From Utricularia gibba (Eukaryota > Streptophyta > Magnoliopsida > Lamiales > Lentibulariaceae), in NCBI GenBank assembly GCA_002189035.1, contig CM007991.1:3844001-3908000 (forward strand): DNA of 64,000 nucleotides, in the 5' to 3' direction. The translations under genes were made by a program, and so were the position numbers. The notes under the pieces are model-generated. The model did no database searches and was not told the DNA's origin. It saw only the letters and a program-made list of their open reading frames with translations. Every line of letters starts with the position of its first letter. The stretch's first letter is position 1. This document shows positions 37,174 to 51,015 of this stretch, in pieces.

Positions 37174-38869
37174 CCTCTCGGATTTGATCGGAGAATAAAT
37201 ATTCAAAAAGAGGCGATTGAAAATTGAGATAGCAGGAGTTTTGAACTTCTTCCGTCCCCTTTCTCCCCCGCTGTGCTTTCGTACTCTCTTTCTTGTCTCT
37301 AACCATACAGCTGGCAGGGAGCGTTTGTATTTATATACGTTTGTGTTGATAGTTGTTCAATTATTATTATTTTATTACAATAAATAATTTCACATAATTC
37401 TTTGATTCTTTTTTTTTTATGGATACATAATTCTTCGATTCTATTTCAAAAATGATTAATTTACATTTTTAAAATGTGAAACAGTTATAAATTTTATTCC
37501 TTTGTAAATTAAAAATCATGATAATAATTTTTTAACATTACAAAAATATCATGACTATTAATTTTATTCCTTCTTTAAAAAAATCATGGAAAAATATTAT
37601 TTCAAGAAAAATAGGAGCAATGTTTTAAATTCGAAAAAAATTCAAATTTTGAATCGAGTTCAAAAATTGAAATTTGAGGGAAAAGATTAAATGTATGTTC
37701 CGCACACATTATTAAAATAGTTGTTTTAAAAAGTAAGAATGTGAACTAAAATAGAAATGTTAAATTAAATGAATTAGTGATACAACTTCAAAAAGATATT
37801 AGATAATAAGAAATATATTCTATTATAAAATGAGAAATTATTTTGTAATAATGTACAAATAACAATTTACACATAATATTTATCTTTTTAATTCTTCAAT
37901 AAATGAGACATTAATGAAAGAATTTGAAAAAAAATTAAAAGATGAAAAAATATACATATTATGAAAAAAAAATTAGAAATCAGAATAAATAAAATTATTC
38001 ATTTTGTATTCGTATGTTCTCTTTTTAACTAAGAGTTTATATTTAATTCTAAAAAAATAAAAAAATCACTGTGCTACATATAATTATTGATTTCCCATGT
38101 GATAATGATAAATGGAAATTAAAATGAGTGCAAAGATAAATTAAAATTTTAGAGAAATTTCAAAAAAAAAAAACTATTGATGTAGTATTTGATGGATGAG
38201 AATGAAACAAAATAAATTTAACAAATTTATTTGAATGTAAATAAAGGTGATGTAGATGAAATAATTTTTTAAGTAATGTTTAATTATTAGAATTAGAAAT
38301 TATATTATATGATTTTAAATAAAATAATAAAGGAATATAATTATAAATAATTTTATGTATAATAAATTAAAAAACTCATATGATCTCGAATTTATTAATA
38401 AAACATCCTATCATTTATAATTTTATTTTAAACTCATTTAATTTCATCAACCAAACACATTCTAACATTAATAAATGTTAATTTACTAACTATAAAAATC
38501 CAAAATTTTGTTCAAAAATTTTTTTTTTTTCAAGATAACCTGAAATTACGTCGAATAAATTTGGATGAAATTTAAAACATTGGAATTTCGATGATCCTAA
38601 ACAAATGTGAGATAGATTACATAGATGGGAGGAGAATAAGAAACAAATGAAGTGTAATAAAACAACGCCTATCCAAATTTCCTTCAGTTCTTTCTGTGGA
38701 TCACCCAACAAAAACCAGAAGCAGAGAGCCCCGTGCTTTGGAGCGCCAGGCAGGATGTTCATCTCCTCCCATGGCGTACCGGGAACGCAGCAATGCAGAT
38801 GAAAAACGAGGAGCTCGCCGCTTTATTGGCAAAGAATCAAGAAACAATGAATCACCACCGTCCGTTAAT
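37174..38869. other. AT-rich spacer
   Basis: About 1.5 kb of very AT-rich sequence from 37330 to 38690, no gene seen. ATCAACCAAACACATTC at about 38446-38462 resembles the terminal motif of many plant MITEs, with a weak inverted partner near 38180, not convincing enough to call. Confidence 0.6.
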
Positions 38870-41828
38870 CTAAACCTCCGGTCTTCTCCTCCCCGGTTCC
38901 TGATGACTCTCCGGTGGCTCGGGAAAAATCTCATTCGAATGCCGTCTGGATGAAGATCGACCGTTTCCGCTTTCGTGGGAGCCCCGTTCTCGGAAGCTGC
39001 CTCCTACTCCGCCTTCTACCGGGAGTGAACCTGAGGCGACCGCGGGAGGAGGAGGACCCACATCGGATGAGCTGCGCCGCCAGCTGCCGAAGAGGACTGC
39101 ATTCCAGGAGCTTCTGGAGGATGTAGCTCTGAGCCTCGCGGAGCTACTGTTTTCTTTGTCTTCTCTTACGACCTTGAGAGGATTCTCCAACGCTTTAAGA
39201 ATGTACCTCATGAGGGGCGGCGGCTGGGCCTGGGGTTCAGACAGGACCGAGCCACGATCGCCATTGCCCACACCTCCTCCAAATGATCCTCGTCTATGAT
39301 CAGCGACGGATCAAGGATGTTGGTGACGAGGTCCTTGTCGTAAATGCTGATGTTCGGCAAGGTCTCCTCCAAGAACTCCTTCATGACAGAGTCAGTGGAT
39401 GAGCTGATCCCGATCTTCCCTGTCACCAGCTCCAGCAGAACTTTTCCAAAACAATACACATCATAAGCACATGCTGCATTGCTGTTCCTGAAAAAGAAGA
39501 AGCAAAGGGATCATCAGTTTGAATCTAAACCGTGAGATGCAGCTCCTTGAATCAGGCATACCTGAGGTACCCCCTCCGATGTCCTGCATACAGAGAGCAA
39601 GAATGTGAGAAGCTCTTCTCAAGTGCATGAAAATGGTGTACGACAAAATGGAATACTCACTGTGGAAGACGCAGCAGCCTTGTGAACATCCTTTGATAAG
39701 TATCACCCTCATGATAGCAAACCTCACTCAAGCTTCCTAACCGCACCTCATACTTATCATCAAGAAGTATGCTGCTTGCTTGAATATCCCTTGACACACG
39801 AAAATGGAGACAAAAATCAGAACAACAGATGTGCGCTGGTGTTGTCGTGTTGTGATTTAAACAGGGCTATAGTCATCGGCACAGTTGAGATAGAAACCTG
39901 TGAACAAGAGGTGGGCTGCACTCATGGTGCAGGTACGAAAGAGCTTCTGCAGCTCCAATGGCAATTTTGAGCCTGGTAATCCAGTCCAGTGACTGTAAAG
40001 CATCATCTGCAGCCTTTGTTTTCTTGAACAAGGAACCAGCAAGATCCCCATACGGCATTTGCCTGTAGATAATGAATTTTTCATTCTCATTCTCTAAGCA
40101 ATGCCCCAAGAGAGGGACCAGTCTGGGATGGGAAACTTTGCTGAGAATTTCCAACTCTAGCTTGTAACTTTCCTTCTTAGCTGACGACCGCAAATCAATC
40201 CTTTTGATTATTACCGGAATCCCGCCATCGAGCTTTCCACTAAAGAGATCGCCTGAATGTCCATGCTTTATAAGATTCAACTCATTCAGCTCCCCTGTGG
40301 CTTGAATAATCTGCTGATACGTAAAAGCATCTCCAAGAGTGGAAAGGTCTACTGATACTCTGGGACCTGGAGAACTACCAGAAGGAACAGGCTCGGGATC
40401 ATTGCCTGTTGCAATGGCTTTCTGTTTCCTCTTGCAAAGCAAAGAAACGATGATTAGGGGGAGCACAATAAGAGCAACACATCCGAATACAGAAGCTAAA
40501 ATGATAGGTGTTCTGTGGCGGTTCCAGGAGGCGGAACGTGGTGCACCCAAAGACACTCCAAAGTTATCAAACACAAGGCGCCTTTCAGTATAAAATCTGG
40601 AGCAATCTGAAGCATTCCTCTGATCTGTTAAATTTCTGAGACAATTCTCAGCTAAGGATGCATTGCCATTTGCAGGAATAGGAACTATGCCTTGAAAGTA
40701 ATTCCTTGACAAGTCGATAAATGCAAACCTCCCTATCAAAGGTGTAAGACTTCCATATAACGCATTACCGGAAAGATTAAAAGAGGCAGTAGACAGATTA
40801 GTGTTGGAGCTCATGTTGGGTAGCAGGCCAGTGAAATTGTTGGATGATGCATCAAGGAATTGCAGTAAAGGCATTGACCACAAGACATCCGGAATGCCTC
40901 CATTGAAATTGTTATGACTCAAGACCAAGGACTGCAACTGATTCAAAGACTGAAAAATACTGTCTTGCAGCAACCCTGAAAAGAAATTGCTTCCAATATC
41001 CAGTCTCTTCAAGTTTCTCAAACCTGCTAATTCGGGAGGCATAGATCCAGAGAAGGAATTAAACCCAAGATCAAGTTCAAGCAAACTAACAAGCCCACCA
41101 AATGATGCAGGAATTGTTGACGACAAACTGTTCCCAGAAAGGTTCAGCGACCGCAACCTGGACAAAGACCCCAGGTCGGGGACAATCTCTTCCGACAGGA
41201 AATTCATGGACATATCCAGCACGGTAAGGTTACGAAGACTGCTGAATGTCGTTGGAATGGAGCCGGTAAGATAATTCTGCGAAAGATCAAGCACAGAAAG
41301 CCGAAATAGCTGGCCTAGACTGGGAGGAATTATGCCAGTAAGATTGTTATCAGACAAGTAAAGCTCAACTAAGCTACTCAAATTGCCGAGACTAGATGGA
41401 ATAGGACCATCTATGGAACAAGACCGAAGATCGAGCACTTGAAGTGAAGAAAGTTGCAATCCAAACCATAGAGGAACTTGCCCAGGCAGCAGAAAATGCG
41501 AAGCATTGAAGGATAGCAAATGCGGCAAATTTCGAAGGGAGTCCACTGAGAACTGAGGGTTCATCAATCCTAACCTCGTTCTCCTGAATCTTGAGATGTT
41601 GATCTCAGTAACATTGCCGTTTGTGCACCGGATTCCAACCCACGAGACACAAGGGTCGGATTTGATGGGCCAATCTCTTCCTCTCAACCCCAGCGTAGAT
41701 CTTAATCGAAGCAAAGCATATCTTTGTTGCCTTGATATCACGAATTGCTGCTGCAACGTATGACCAAACAGAAAGCAAAACAGAGTCAGCCACCAGATGA
41801 ACACTGCCCAGCGCCACCGGTCCATCAT
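38870..41828 (-). CDS. LRR receptor-like (pseudo)kinase, At2g16250-like; one apparent frameshift
   Basis: A plasma-membrane receptor-like protein. From the Met at 41828: signal peptide (AVFIWWLTLFCFLFG), an N-terminal cap with WVGIRC, about a dozen LRRs (LSDNNLTGIIPPSLGQLFRL, LDLSQNYLTGSIP, LNLSGNSLSSTIP), a transmembrane helix (IILASVFGCVALIVLPLIIV) and a cytoplasmic kinase-like domain. The ATP-anchoring lysine is present (IPVIIKRID), but the Gly loop is weak (KHGHSGDLFSG), the catalytic loop reads HRDIQASSILLDD with Gln and Ser for the usual Lys and Asn, and the DFG motif is replaced (VRLGSLSEV). It is therefore probably catalytically dead. The last exons read DVYCFGKVLLELVTGKIGIS and, after the break, PLMRYILKALENPLKVVRED with a Ser/Arg-rich tail. 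A missing base in the G run at 39214-39217 splits RSCLNPRPSRRP from PLMRYI. The family ID is strong; the frame break is probably a sequence error. Confidence 0.9.
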
Positions 41829-44800
41829 TTCTGCCGAAACTTCATTGAAACTTCCAGAAAAACGGCAATTCAAACAAGCAACCACACCTACTTCCGACCC
41901 ACATTTGACAAAAATCTTCACTACACCACACCAAATCACCCCCAAATCAGAGCAGTAAAACCTCCTTTTTTTTCTTACATCAGAATAAAATACGATAAAA
42001 ATGAAATCCTCGACTCATTCACCCCCATTTTCTGATCTCCCCTTGACAAACCAACGGATCAATCGAATCAAATGAGAGTTGAGTTACGAATCCAGATTCC
42101 TGGGTTTAGACCAAGAGAGAGGGGGGAGCGACAACGAATGAAAAAAACTACTACTGAAGACTGCACAATGCGCAGTAGAGATGATGACGATGGGATGCAA
42201 TAGAGAAAGAAAGAGCCCCTCGGTTTCTCTCTCCCCTAAAACAAACCCTACAGCGTAAAAAGGGAAAACCCGAACACAATATAGCCAAAAGGGAAGCTTT
42301 TTATCTTCTTCTTCCCCAGCTCCCTTCTCACCATAAACAAGACAAAAGCTTTTACACGGGTGCAGATGGGTCGGGTCATCCGAATCGGGTTCTTATGACT
42401 GCAACAAACGGCGGTGATGATGCTGTAGACGCCGCATTTTCCCCGACGGAAATCCTGCTTTGACGATTAATCATTCCCCATAATTGCTCTACTAATCCCT
42501 GATTTCTGACAGTAAAATATTGAGCTTTGATGAGCACTTCTAACCTTGTTCCGAGTCAAAGGCAATTTTAGATTTTGAATATCACGGTCCTAAAGAAATA
42601 TTCCCCATGTCTTTTTGTATATTTTAATATTTAGAATATGTTTAATAATATAATATAATTATACATTATATAATTATTATTTAAAATATGTTTGATATAT
42701 AACTTTCACAAATATGTATTTAACGTGCTATTATATTTAGTGAATATATTATTCAAAACAATTAAACAACAATAATTTAACAAAGAATATATGTTAATAA
42801 ATATGGTTAGAGTAGATTATACAATTATTTTTCTAAATCATTAATATATTGAAGATGAAGAATAAAGGTAATTTTCAATATACGTATATTTAAAAGCCCT
42901 ATCAACACGTAGGTCTTCATGTTAGCTTCAAATACTCAATTAATATACTTGTTGATGTTTTGACTATCCATTAAACATAATATATAAAAATTAATCTCGT
43001 TACGTCATATTTGTCTAAATTCAAATAAAATGAACCAAATACTCAATTACTATTCTTCGTATACGCAATCCGTATGAGACAAGTTTTAGGTGTTGGGGAG
43101 ACACGATCCGGTCCACCGTACCCCCTTGCTACCTAATTTGACCGATCTTACGTATGTTTAGAGACATGATAGTTATCTCTAAATCTAAGTATCCTCGTAT
43201 TTTTTTCACAAATATTAAATAAAAAATATTATATTAAAAATGATCAATTTTTTCATAAAGAATAATTATTTTTTGAGTCATAATGTTTGATATATTTTTA
43301 TTTTACGATCAAACATTTTAATTTGTATAAAATATAATCAAGAAGTTTATAAATGAACTCATTTTATGTCATTTCAATCAAAAAATCATTGAAACTAACT
43401 GTCACTTGTAATAATTTTCCACAATTTTTAATAATTGTGCTGAATTATGTGTACCAATATTAGTTATGACAGTTTTTTGGTCGAAATGTCATAAAAATGA
43501 GTTTATTGGTAAACTTATTGACTAAATTTCGTACAATTTAAAATGTTCGATTATAAAATAAAAATACATTAAACATTGTGATTTAAAAAACGATTTTTAC
43601 TTTTTTCATACACTAAACCGAATGAATATCCCCGTCCCCGCGCGCGCGCGCGCACACATTTCATCTTCTTGGTGTAGCGGTGGTGGTGTAATGAATACGG
43701 ATACGTGTCATTATTTTCGTGGAATTTTTAATTACCGGAAAGGAAATAAATGTGGGAAGAAGAGAAGGGGATTGGGCATGGGGGGGTGTGGTTTTGATGT
43801 ACTGCGAGTGCCTTCTTTTTCTCGGCGGGGCAGTTGGCGCCAGCCCCCATGTGTCCCAATTAAAATACAATACGACCCCGCCCAGACAAGGCCCCCGCAC
43901 CCACCACTCCAATTCCCAATTTCGAAATTTCCATTAAATTTTATTTTCTCGATTAAATTCCAAATCCAAAGTGTTTATCCGGAATCGCACATGCGGGGCA
44001 CATGCGTCTTCCTTGCTCACTCAAATGGTGTTTCGCTTGTGTTCTGCTTCGCCATCACCTCGCGCCTTCACCTAACACGCGCACATGGAAATGGAATGGA
44101 GGCATCTACCACAAAGAATATACGAAATATTAGTGTAAAAATGCAAGTGCAGGTGCAAAAACGCAATAGTACGCTTTTATTGTAAATAATTTCTTATTCC
44201 ATCATATTTACTTTCTTGATTGATTAGTATTTATTATGCGCTTCAAATTATGTAGAATAGAATCAATTTTGAGATTATTTGAATATAATTGATTTTGAAA
44301 TTATAAAACTAGTTTATAATAAAATTTAATATATTAAATTATTATATAATTTAATATTATAATATTAATATATTTTTAAAACACAGATAAAAAATAAAAA
44401 ATATAATTTTTAATTAATCGCTAAAACATGAATTCAATAAATTTAATAATTTAATTATAAAATCTTAATTTCATTTTTAAAAAGTAAATAGAATCATTTT
44501 AAAAAATTAATAACATCGAATAAATGCTTCTTTTCAAGATTTTATAAAAATTCTCTATAATTCTCAAGATGTGTTGTGAATGAAGTATTTAAAGGTACTT
44601 AAAGTGATAGGATTTAATAAACAGAATTTAGTTATTATAAACTGATCCCTAATTACATTAATCCCATGGTATCTCATACTCCAACAAACACATTGTGAAG
44701 GTATACCAATATTTTTTATTTTTTAATTACAAATACTCTGATAATAAGTATAAAATATTGAATCGCTTATTTAATTATATACATTTTGATATTATTCATA

Positions 44801-45207
44801 CATATATTCCAGTTATTTTATTTTTTATCAAGTAAAAAATAAATAATTATTTCTTATATAATACTTTATACAAAATACAATCATTTCAAATCAATTATTT
44901 TGCGGTTGAATGAGAGTAAAAAGTTCCTTTTAGGAAAAAAAAAATACTATAAAAAGGACCTTTTAAATTAGGGTCGTAGATTTGGGCCCACTGTCAAACC
45001 AGGCCCACTAAATTTGTCGGTAGTAGTTGCACTGAGAAGTGGACATTTGATATAGAAAAAATACAATAAAACGGACAAAATTTGTTTAATGGCCTCAAAC
45101 GGTAATAAGTACCTTGGAGTATTATCTGACTTGGTTCCTGTCGCGACATCATGCATTAGTCATAAAGAGGGAACCCATTTGTTTGGCAAAAAGGAAGGAA
45201 GGGCTCT
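41829..45207. other. Long spacer between the receptor-like kinase and RER1
   Basis: The kinase 5' leader and promoter reach about 42600. The remainder is AT-rich with an island at 43620-44110 that includes a (CG)n/(CA)n microsatellite (43639-43657). Open frames there are low-complexity and unsupported. TTTGGGCCCA at 44981-44990 and AGGCCCA at 45001-45007 lie on the 3' side of RER1. Nothing further supportable. Confidence 0.55.
43639..43657. repeat. (CG)n-(CA)n microsatellite
   Basis: Alternating CG run followed by CACACA. It creates an artificial Arg-Ala open frame. Confidence 0.8.
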
Positions 45208-45934
45208 TCAATCGGCTCGTGGACTGTTGGCAGGGGGTGTTTTCCCTCTGTACGTCTGTTGAAGAAAAGAGAAGCTTGGTATCAGAGGGATGGATGGCAG
45301 ATGCGAAAAACACAAGAAAGGGTAGGCATTAGGGGGTTGGAGTACCTGTTTCCCGAGGTTGAAAGGGATGTACTTGTACTTGATCATGTGCATGATCTGG
45401 CGCCTCATTGTGAGGACAAAGAGAACAATCCAGTAGAACAACAGCACGGGCCAAAAAACCGGAATGTCGAACATGGAAAAGAATGTCATCACGAATCCTA
45501 TGCATAAGGCTTTTGTAATGGCATACCTGTGAGGACACGAGCACTAGATAATGGTCATAGTTCCAGGGAAGGGGCCAGGAGTTGGATCATTACCAGAATC
45601 GGAATTCAGGGAGACGACGGATGAATGGCTTGAACTCATCAGAATCCTTGGTTGGAAGAATGGGGGCATCGCTTGATTCAAGCTCAGGGTCATCGAGGGG
45701 TGACAAGAATCCCATTAGTAAGTTGAGAATATAGATACCCAGTGCATAGGTGACAATGTAGAACCCTTGAATCCAGTAAACCCTGGTAGCATAAACCAAA
45801 ACTACCGCAAGAGTCCCAATCCATCGATATATTACGTGTGGAGTCGATTTATCCAGGTAGTATTGGAGGATTTTAGAGATGTCCTGCCTCCGTTGGTTCA
45901 GAGCTGCAGCAGGGCTTTTATCCACCGTCTCCAT
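45208..45934 (-). CDS. RER1: RER1 protein (Golgi-to-ER retrieval receptor)
   Basis: RER1 returns escaped ER membrane proteins from the early Golgi by recognising polar residues in their transmembrane segments and riding COPI vesicles. Three exons (45934-45594, 45526-45346, 45255-45208) join in phase to 189 residues, the family size. Four membrane segments are visible, e.g. [57 protein letters not shown] and [20 protein letters not shown]. The family blocks [29 protein letters not shown] and [20 protein letters not shown] are conserved. The C-terminal tail is short ([15 protein letters not shown]) and variable between paralogues. The Met start METVDKSP fits plant RER1A/B. Confidence 0.95.
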
Positions 45935-46963
45935 TCACAGATTTGTTCAAGAATAGCCCACCCCTGAACATGAAAATGAGTATCAAACACAAACAAGGTA
46001 ATCAATTACTCAAAACAACCACAGCCAGCTCAGCCCACATGAAATCCCCAACCCTGACCGTACTGCGACTAAGCATAAATTAGGCATTCAACAAAATCCT
46101 TACCGAATCCATCTTCTTCACACCCAATCTGCAATTCATTGCACAAGATTAAATCCTCAAGCTTCAATTAAGAAATGCCGCAATGCAGCGTTCGCAAAAA
46201 CCAAACAATGAGCATAATCAATTCAGAAAACAACAATCTCCCGAAAATCAAGAAAACCAAATCCCAGATTCCTTAGGAAAAATCCCAGCATTATCGCTAG
46301 AAAAAAAAAAAAAAAACTAACCTAACTCACAACATTGCATTCAACCGATTCCGAGGGTTCGGAGAGCTCAACTGTTGAAAATCAAGATCAACGAAATCAA
46401 GGATTCAAGATGATAGTAGGCGCACGAAACGACTACGTTCGGCAACATTCTTCCTTTAGGGGTAGTTTCGTCCTTATATTTTTAATATTATTTTTATTCA
46501 AAACACTCAATTTTCAAAATGAATATAAAAAAGGTAAACAAATTGGCATTTCACATTAAAATCATCAAAATTCTCAACCTTCGCATCGCCGCTAGTTTTC
46601 CGAAGGTGACGTGGCATAATATTCTCCATTTCACAAAAAAGCCTTCCGGCGAGTGGAATCGAGGGAGCTGCGGTGGTCAACGGCGTTGTGTTTGAGAGAG
46701 AAGTGGTATGCTTGACTTCACCATAAGCCAGTTAAGGACGAATACGATTGGATGTTAGATTCAGCGTTTCCTTTTTCAATACCATAAGCGAAAATATGTC
46801 GAGTTTGTTGACACGAACCTGCGATCGTGATGTTTTTGTTCAATTCGAGAGGAATCCCGGATTTTTCTTGGTTTTATGCGTGTGCGTGTATTTCTGGGTT
46901 TTGTCGCTGATTTCAATATTGTGCTCGAATTTGGTGAAGGTATTTCAGCTAAGAAGTCGCTAG
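45935..46963. other. Divergent promoter region: RER1 / PCH1-like
   Basis: 1 kb between two divergent genes, with the probable RER1 5' UTR and its intron to about 46340. No further gene. An open frame at 46748-46963 precedes the PCH1-like start but ends right before it and has no family features. Confidence 0.5.
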
Positions 46964-48863
46964 ATGGAACCAATTCGCAAACCTGGCAATTTTGAGAATT
47001 TTAGGGCAAAAGCTGCATTGTTTCCGGTGAAAGTTAAGTCTGCCGATGGCCATGGAAATGTTCTCTCAGCAAGTTTGATGTCCGAAAGGATGGCAGCGAG
47101 TGACTCAACTGGGATCCCAGATGTAACGAGATGCAACAGATTACTGAATGCTCAGGCTTTAAGTTACTGCACTGGCCAGGATAAGTCACTCAAGTTTCCC
47201 AATTTTACATTTCTACCAACTCAAGCCACATTTTTTGACCGAAGTGAATCTGGGAACTGTGATTTGGGAGCTAGGAAAAGATGTGCAACAACAGTGGATT
47301 TTCTAGCCGAAGTACCTGACGGATGCCAGAAGCTTTCTCATTCAGTGAGGAAACCAGATGCCAGTTCAGAAAAGGATCCGAGTATCTTTAGAATGATGCC
47401 ACAACTTCAAATTTGTGGGAACAAGCGTAGCCATACACAGAGCACATCATTGTTTTTTGTTCAAAGAAATACAGGGATCCAGGTTAAGGAAATGAATACT
47501 GGCCCAAGTGAAGGAACCAGAAACTTTCAGCATATTGGATCTTCTAGGTTCACTGTATGTAATAAGATATCCGCAGCATATGTTTTGGCTGAGGAAAAGT
47601 TAACCGCAGGTATTTGTTTAACGCAAGCTCTTGATTTGCTGTGGAGGCTTGGTTATCTTTTTGGCCTTACTACCCTACTTTGAAGAGAGGGTTGGGGTTC
47701 ATACCAGGGGCGTGGTGTTTTGATTCTTGATTTGTTGCTTTTAAGCATTTTCATTGCTGTTTGTGTGCACCCCTGTGTGTTCTTTTCCGGTGAGACGGAT
47801 TTCTAGTGATCATCTTCTTGTCTCTTTCCTGTAGGTGCAACCTATGCTGCTTCAGATAAGGTAATCCTCCGCTTGTTTTCAAGGAGCTTTATCAGTCCTT
47901 CTTGCATGGTTGAGGTATCGCCAAAATGAGCTCTTCTTGATGCATCCAGCCGCTGCTGTTTAGACTCTGTTTCATATATATTCTTATTTATTTTTATTTT
48001 TTAAATAATGAATTAATAATAATATAGTTATTTCTCATTTTTCAGATGAGAATATAAAATTATTATTTTAAAAATAACACATAAATGTAAAATAAATCAT
48101 TTTATTTTGTTCTAACTTTTCGTTTTAATTCTAATAATTTATTTCTTCAAACTCCTTTTCCATTTTTTATTTCTTGGTTTCTGAGGAATTAAAAGTCAAA
48201 TGCATTGTATGAACTATTATTATATATTATTGTAAAATAGTTTATTATTTTTCATTATAATATATTTTCTATTTTATAATCCCCTTTTAAAATTTCATAA
48301 TATGGATTCATTTCATTTATCATTCTTATTTTAATTCATATTCTTATTTTCTGAAAATTAATCTTGAGAATGTATAAGGCACATGCACTTAGTGTTTAGT
48401 ATACTTGCATTTCTACATTTAAAGTGTGCTTGCGTAGAAACATTAGCATTGTCCTGATAATTCATTGGTGCATTTCATGTTACAGGGCAACAATAACCCC
48501 ATAGGTTCATCATCTGAAAATAAACTGAAATCCTTTGGAGAAACTGGCATTCCATGGAAGGAAGCTGCCAATAAGCAGCTTGTTGCGTTGCCAATTCCTG
48601 CAAGTTCTGCAAGCAGCAGGTCGGCAACATCCTCTAGAGCCCGGAAAGTACATGTTCTAGAGCTGCCTTTTCCAAAATCCTGCTTCTTGGAGGATGATTA
48701 CGGTGAGCAGAGATGGGTCAAGCGCCTCAAGCCGTCCTCGAGCTCACCGGTTTGGAAGACACCGAGGTTACCAGAAGGCTACTTTTCTAACAAAACCTGG
48801 AAAGTTTTCAGAAGAAGTATGGATCACAGCAGTGCATGTCACTCAGAGTCGTCTGTTTCATAG
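46964..48863 (+). CDS. PCH1/PCHL-like protein, shortened by an in-frame TAG
   Basis: PCH1 and PCHL bind phytochrome B, stabilise its active form and lengthen photobody persistence in the dark. Exons 46964-47609, 47835-47860 and 48486-48863 join in phase (MEPIRKPGNFENF...; FTFLPTQATFFDRS; KVHVLELPFPKSCFLEDDY; QRWVKRLKPS) to 349 residues and stop at TAG 48861-48863. The same frame stays open beyond the stop, to 49112, and holds what I take to be the conserved C-terminal block: RHGKG, FSHFWIKRF, GRKQFSSIAAM and GSITIW. It is shorter than the family's HAWIQRW...KQFPSIAAMALMGKA form. Identity rests on remembered motifs and on the convergent neighbour eS25, which also flanks PCH1 and PCHL in Arabidopsis (from memory). 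No short intron that removes the TAG cleanly was found. Confidence 0.6.
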
Positions 48864-49112
48864 CGCCATGGTAAAGGGACAACTCTGAATGGTCGGATTC
48901 TCGAGGGTTCAAAAGTTGTGGCAGGGACTGGTGGTGATGATAAGAACGAGCAAGAGATCGCGTTCTCACATTTTTGGATCAAAAGATTCCGAAGGAATGA
49001 GCTTGGCAGGAAACAGTTCTCCAGCATCGCGGCAATGGTGGTTGTGGGACGAACCACGAACGGCTGGGGGTCATGTGGGCTCCGAAAGATGGGATCTATC
49101 ACTATTTGGTAA
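48864..49112 (+). other. In-frame continuation of the PCH1-like gene beyond the TAG
   Basis: Open in the same frame as the upstream exon and carrying the presumed conserved C-terminal block (FSHFWIKRFRRNELGRKQFS), ending TAA at 49110-49112. It is either a 3' remnant after a nonsense change, a part restored by unseen splicing, or an assembly error at the TAG. Confidence 0.5.
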
Positions 49113-49488
49113 ACAAATGCCCTTCTGAAAAGGCATGTTTCTGATTGATTGATGGCCGCATTGCACCAGTGAAGGCACACTTGGTTCTAGTAGTATAAGA
49201 GTGTTCAGATGAACGCCAATTTTGGTATTGAAAGTTTGGAACACAATTTGGACTGAGTCTTGATACAAACACAAGGAGTGCAACCATTGTTGTTCTGGTT
49301 TTTGAGTTTGTTGTTTCCATGGAGGGGGGTAACAAGCTCGGGCACCACGAAGGGAGAACATAATTTGAACAAAAATCATCCAACAAGAAGCAGGAAATTG
49401 ACACATGCGTGAAAGGTTCAAACGCAGGAAATCAGAATACAAAAGAACAAGGAATCTAGAAGTGACACAATCACCTAACCGGATGGCA
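49113..49488. other. 3' spacer between convergent PCH1-like and eS25 genes
   Basis: Only presumed 3' UTRs. No gene. Confidence 0.6.
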
Positions 49489-50446
<958 letters not shown>

Positions 50447-50502
50447 TATCGATTTCCGGAAGCCAAAGATTAGGATCTGCCCGATGAATCCAGTTGGAGA
50501 GC

Positions 50503-51015
50503 TAGGGTTTTTAACTGCAGCAGGAGACGGCGGCACTGAACATTGGGCCAACTTTTGAAGAACAGGCCCAAACGATTGTGGTTTTAAACCAGAGCCCATG
50601 TTAAAAAAAAATACATTTTGCTTCCTCAAAACTTTTGCAAATGAAAAATCATCAGATTTTTTTTTTTTTTGCATTGTTGTCTATTTATAATCGAAATATA
50701 TAGTACAAAAATCACAATCAACTTGATATAATTATTAAATAAAACATTAAAATTCTATAATTGCAGATACGTGTCATTTTATTATCACATGCAACCATTA
50801 CGTTTGCTAAGGCATCCAATATGATTTTAAAATATATTAATTATGAAATTACGTATTTTAATATATTTTAAAATGGATTTGTAAGACATAATTTTAGAAA
50901 ATTGATTATAAATTTTTTTATGCATAAAATGAATCAAATTAAAAACAAGAATTAACGAATCAAATAATCCAATTAAAATAAATTTTTTTATATTCCATGG
51001 TTTGGGCTTAGCCCA
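50503..51015. promoter_or_regulatory. Shared divergent promoter, eS25 / RBM28-like: telo-box and site II elements
   Basis: Telo-box TAGGGTTT at 50503-50510 (AAACCCTA on the eS25 strand); site II elements TGGGCC at 50544-50549, GGCCCA at 50565-50570 and AGCCCA at 50593-50598 on the eS25 side; a mirrored pair TGGGCTTAGCCCA at 51003-51015, 137 bp before the RBM28-like ATG. Site II plus telo-box is the classic plant ribosomal-protein promoter signature. Confidence 0.6.

Noticed and set aside
38180-38465. Second MITE-like stretch ending in CCAAACACATTC
   Set aside because: The inverted partner is poor and no target-site duplication is visible.
43622-44185. A 187-codon open frame in an otherwise gene-poor spacer
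   Set aside because: It begins in a (CG)n microsatellite giving RARA repeats, has no domain or consistent composition, and no splice or promoter context.
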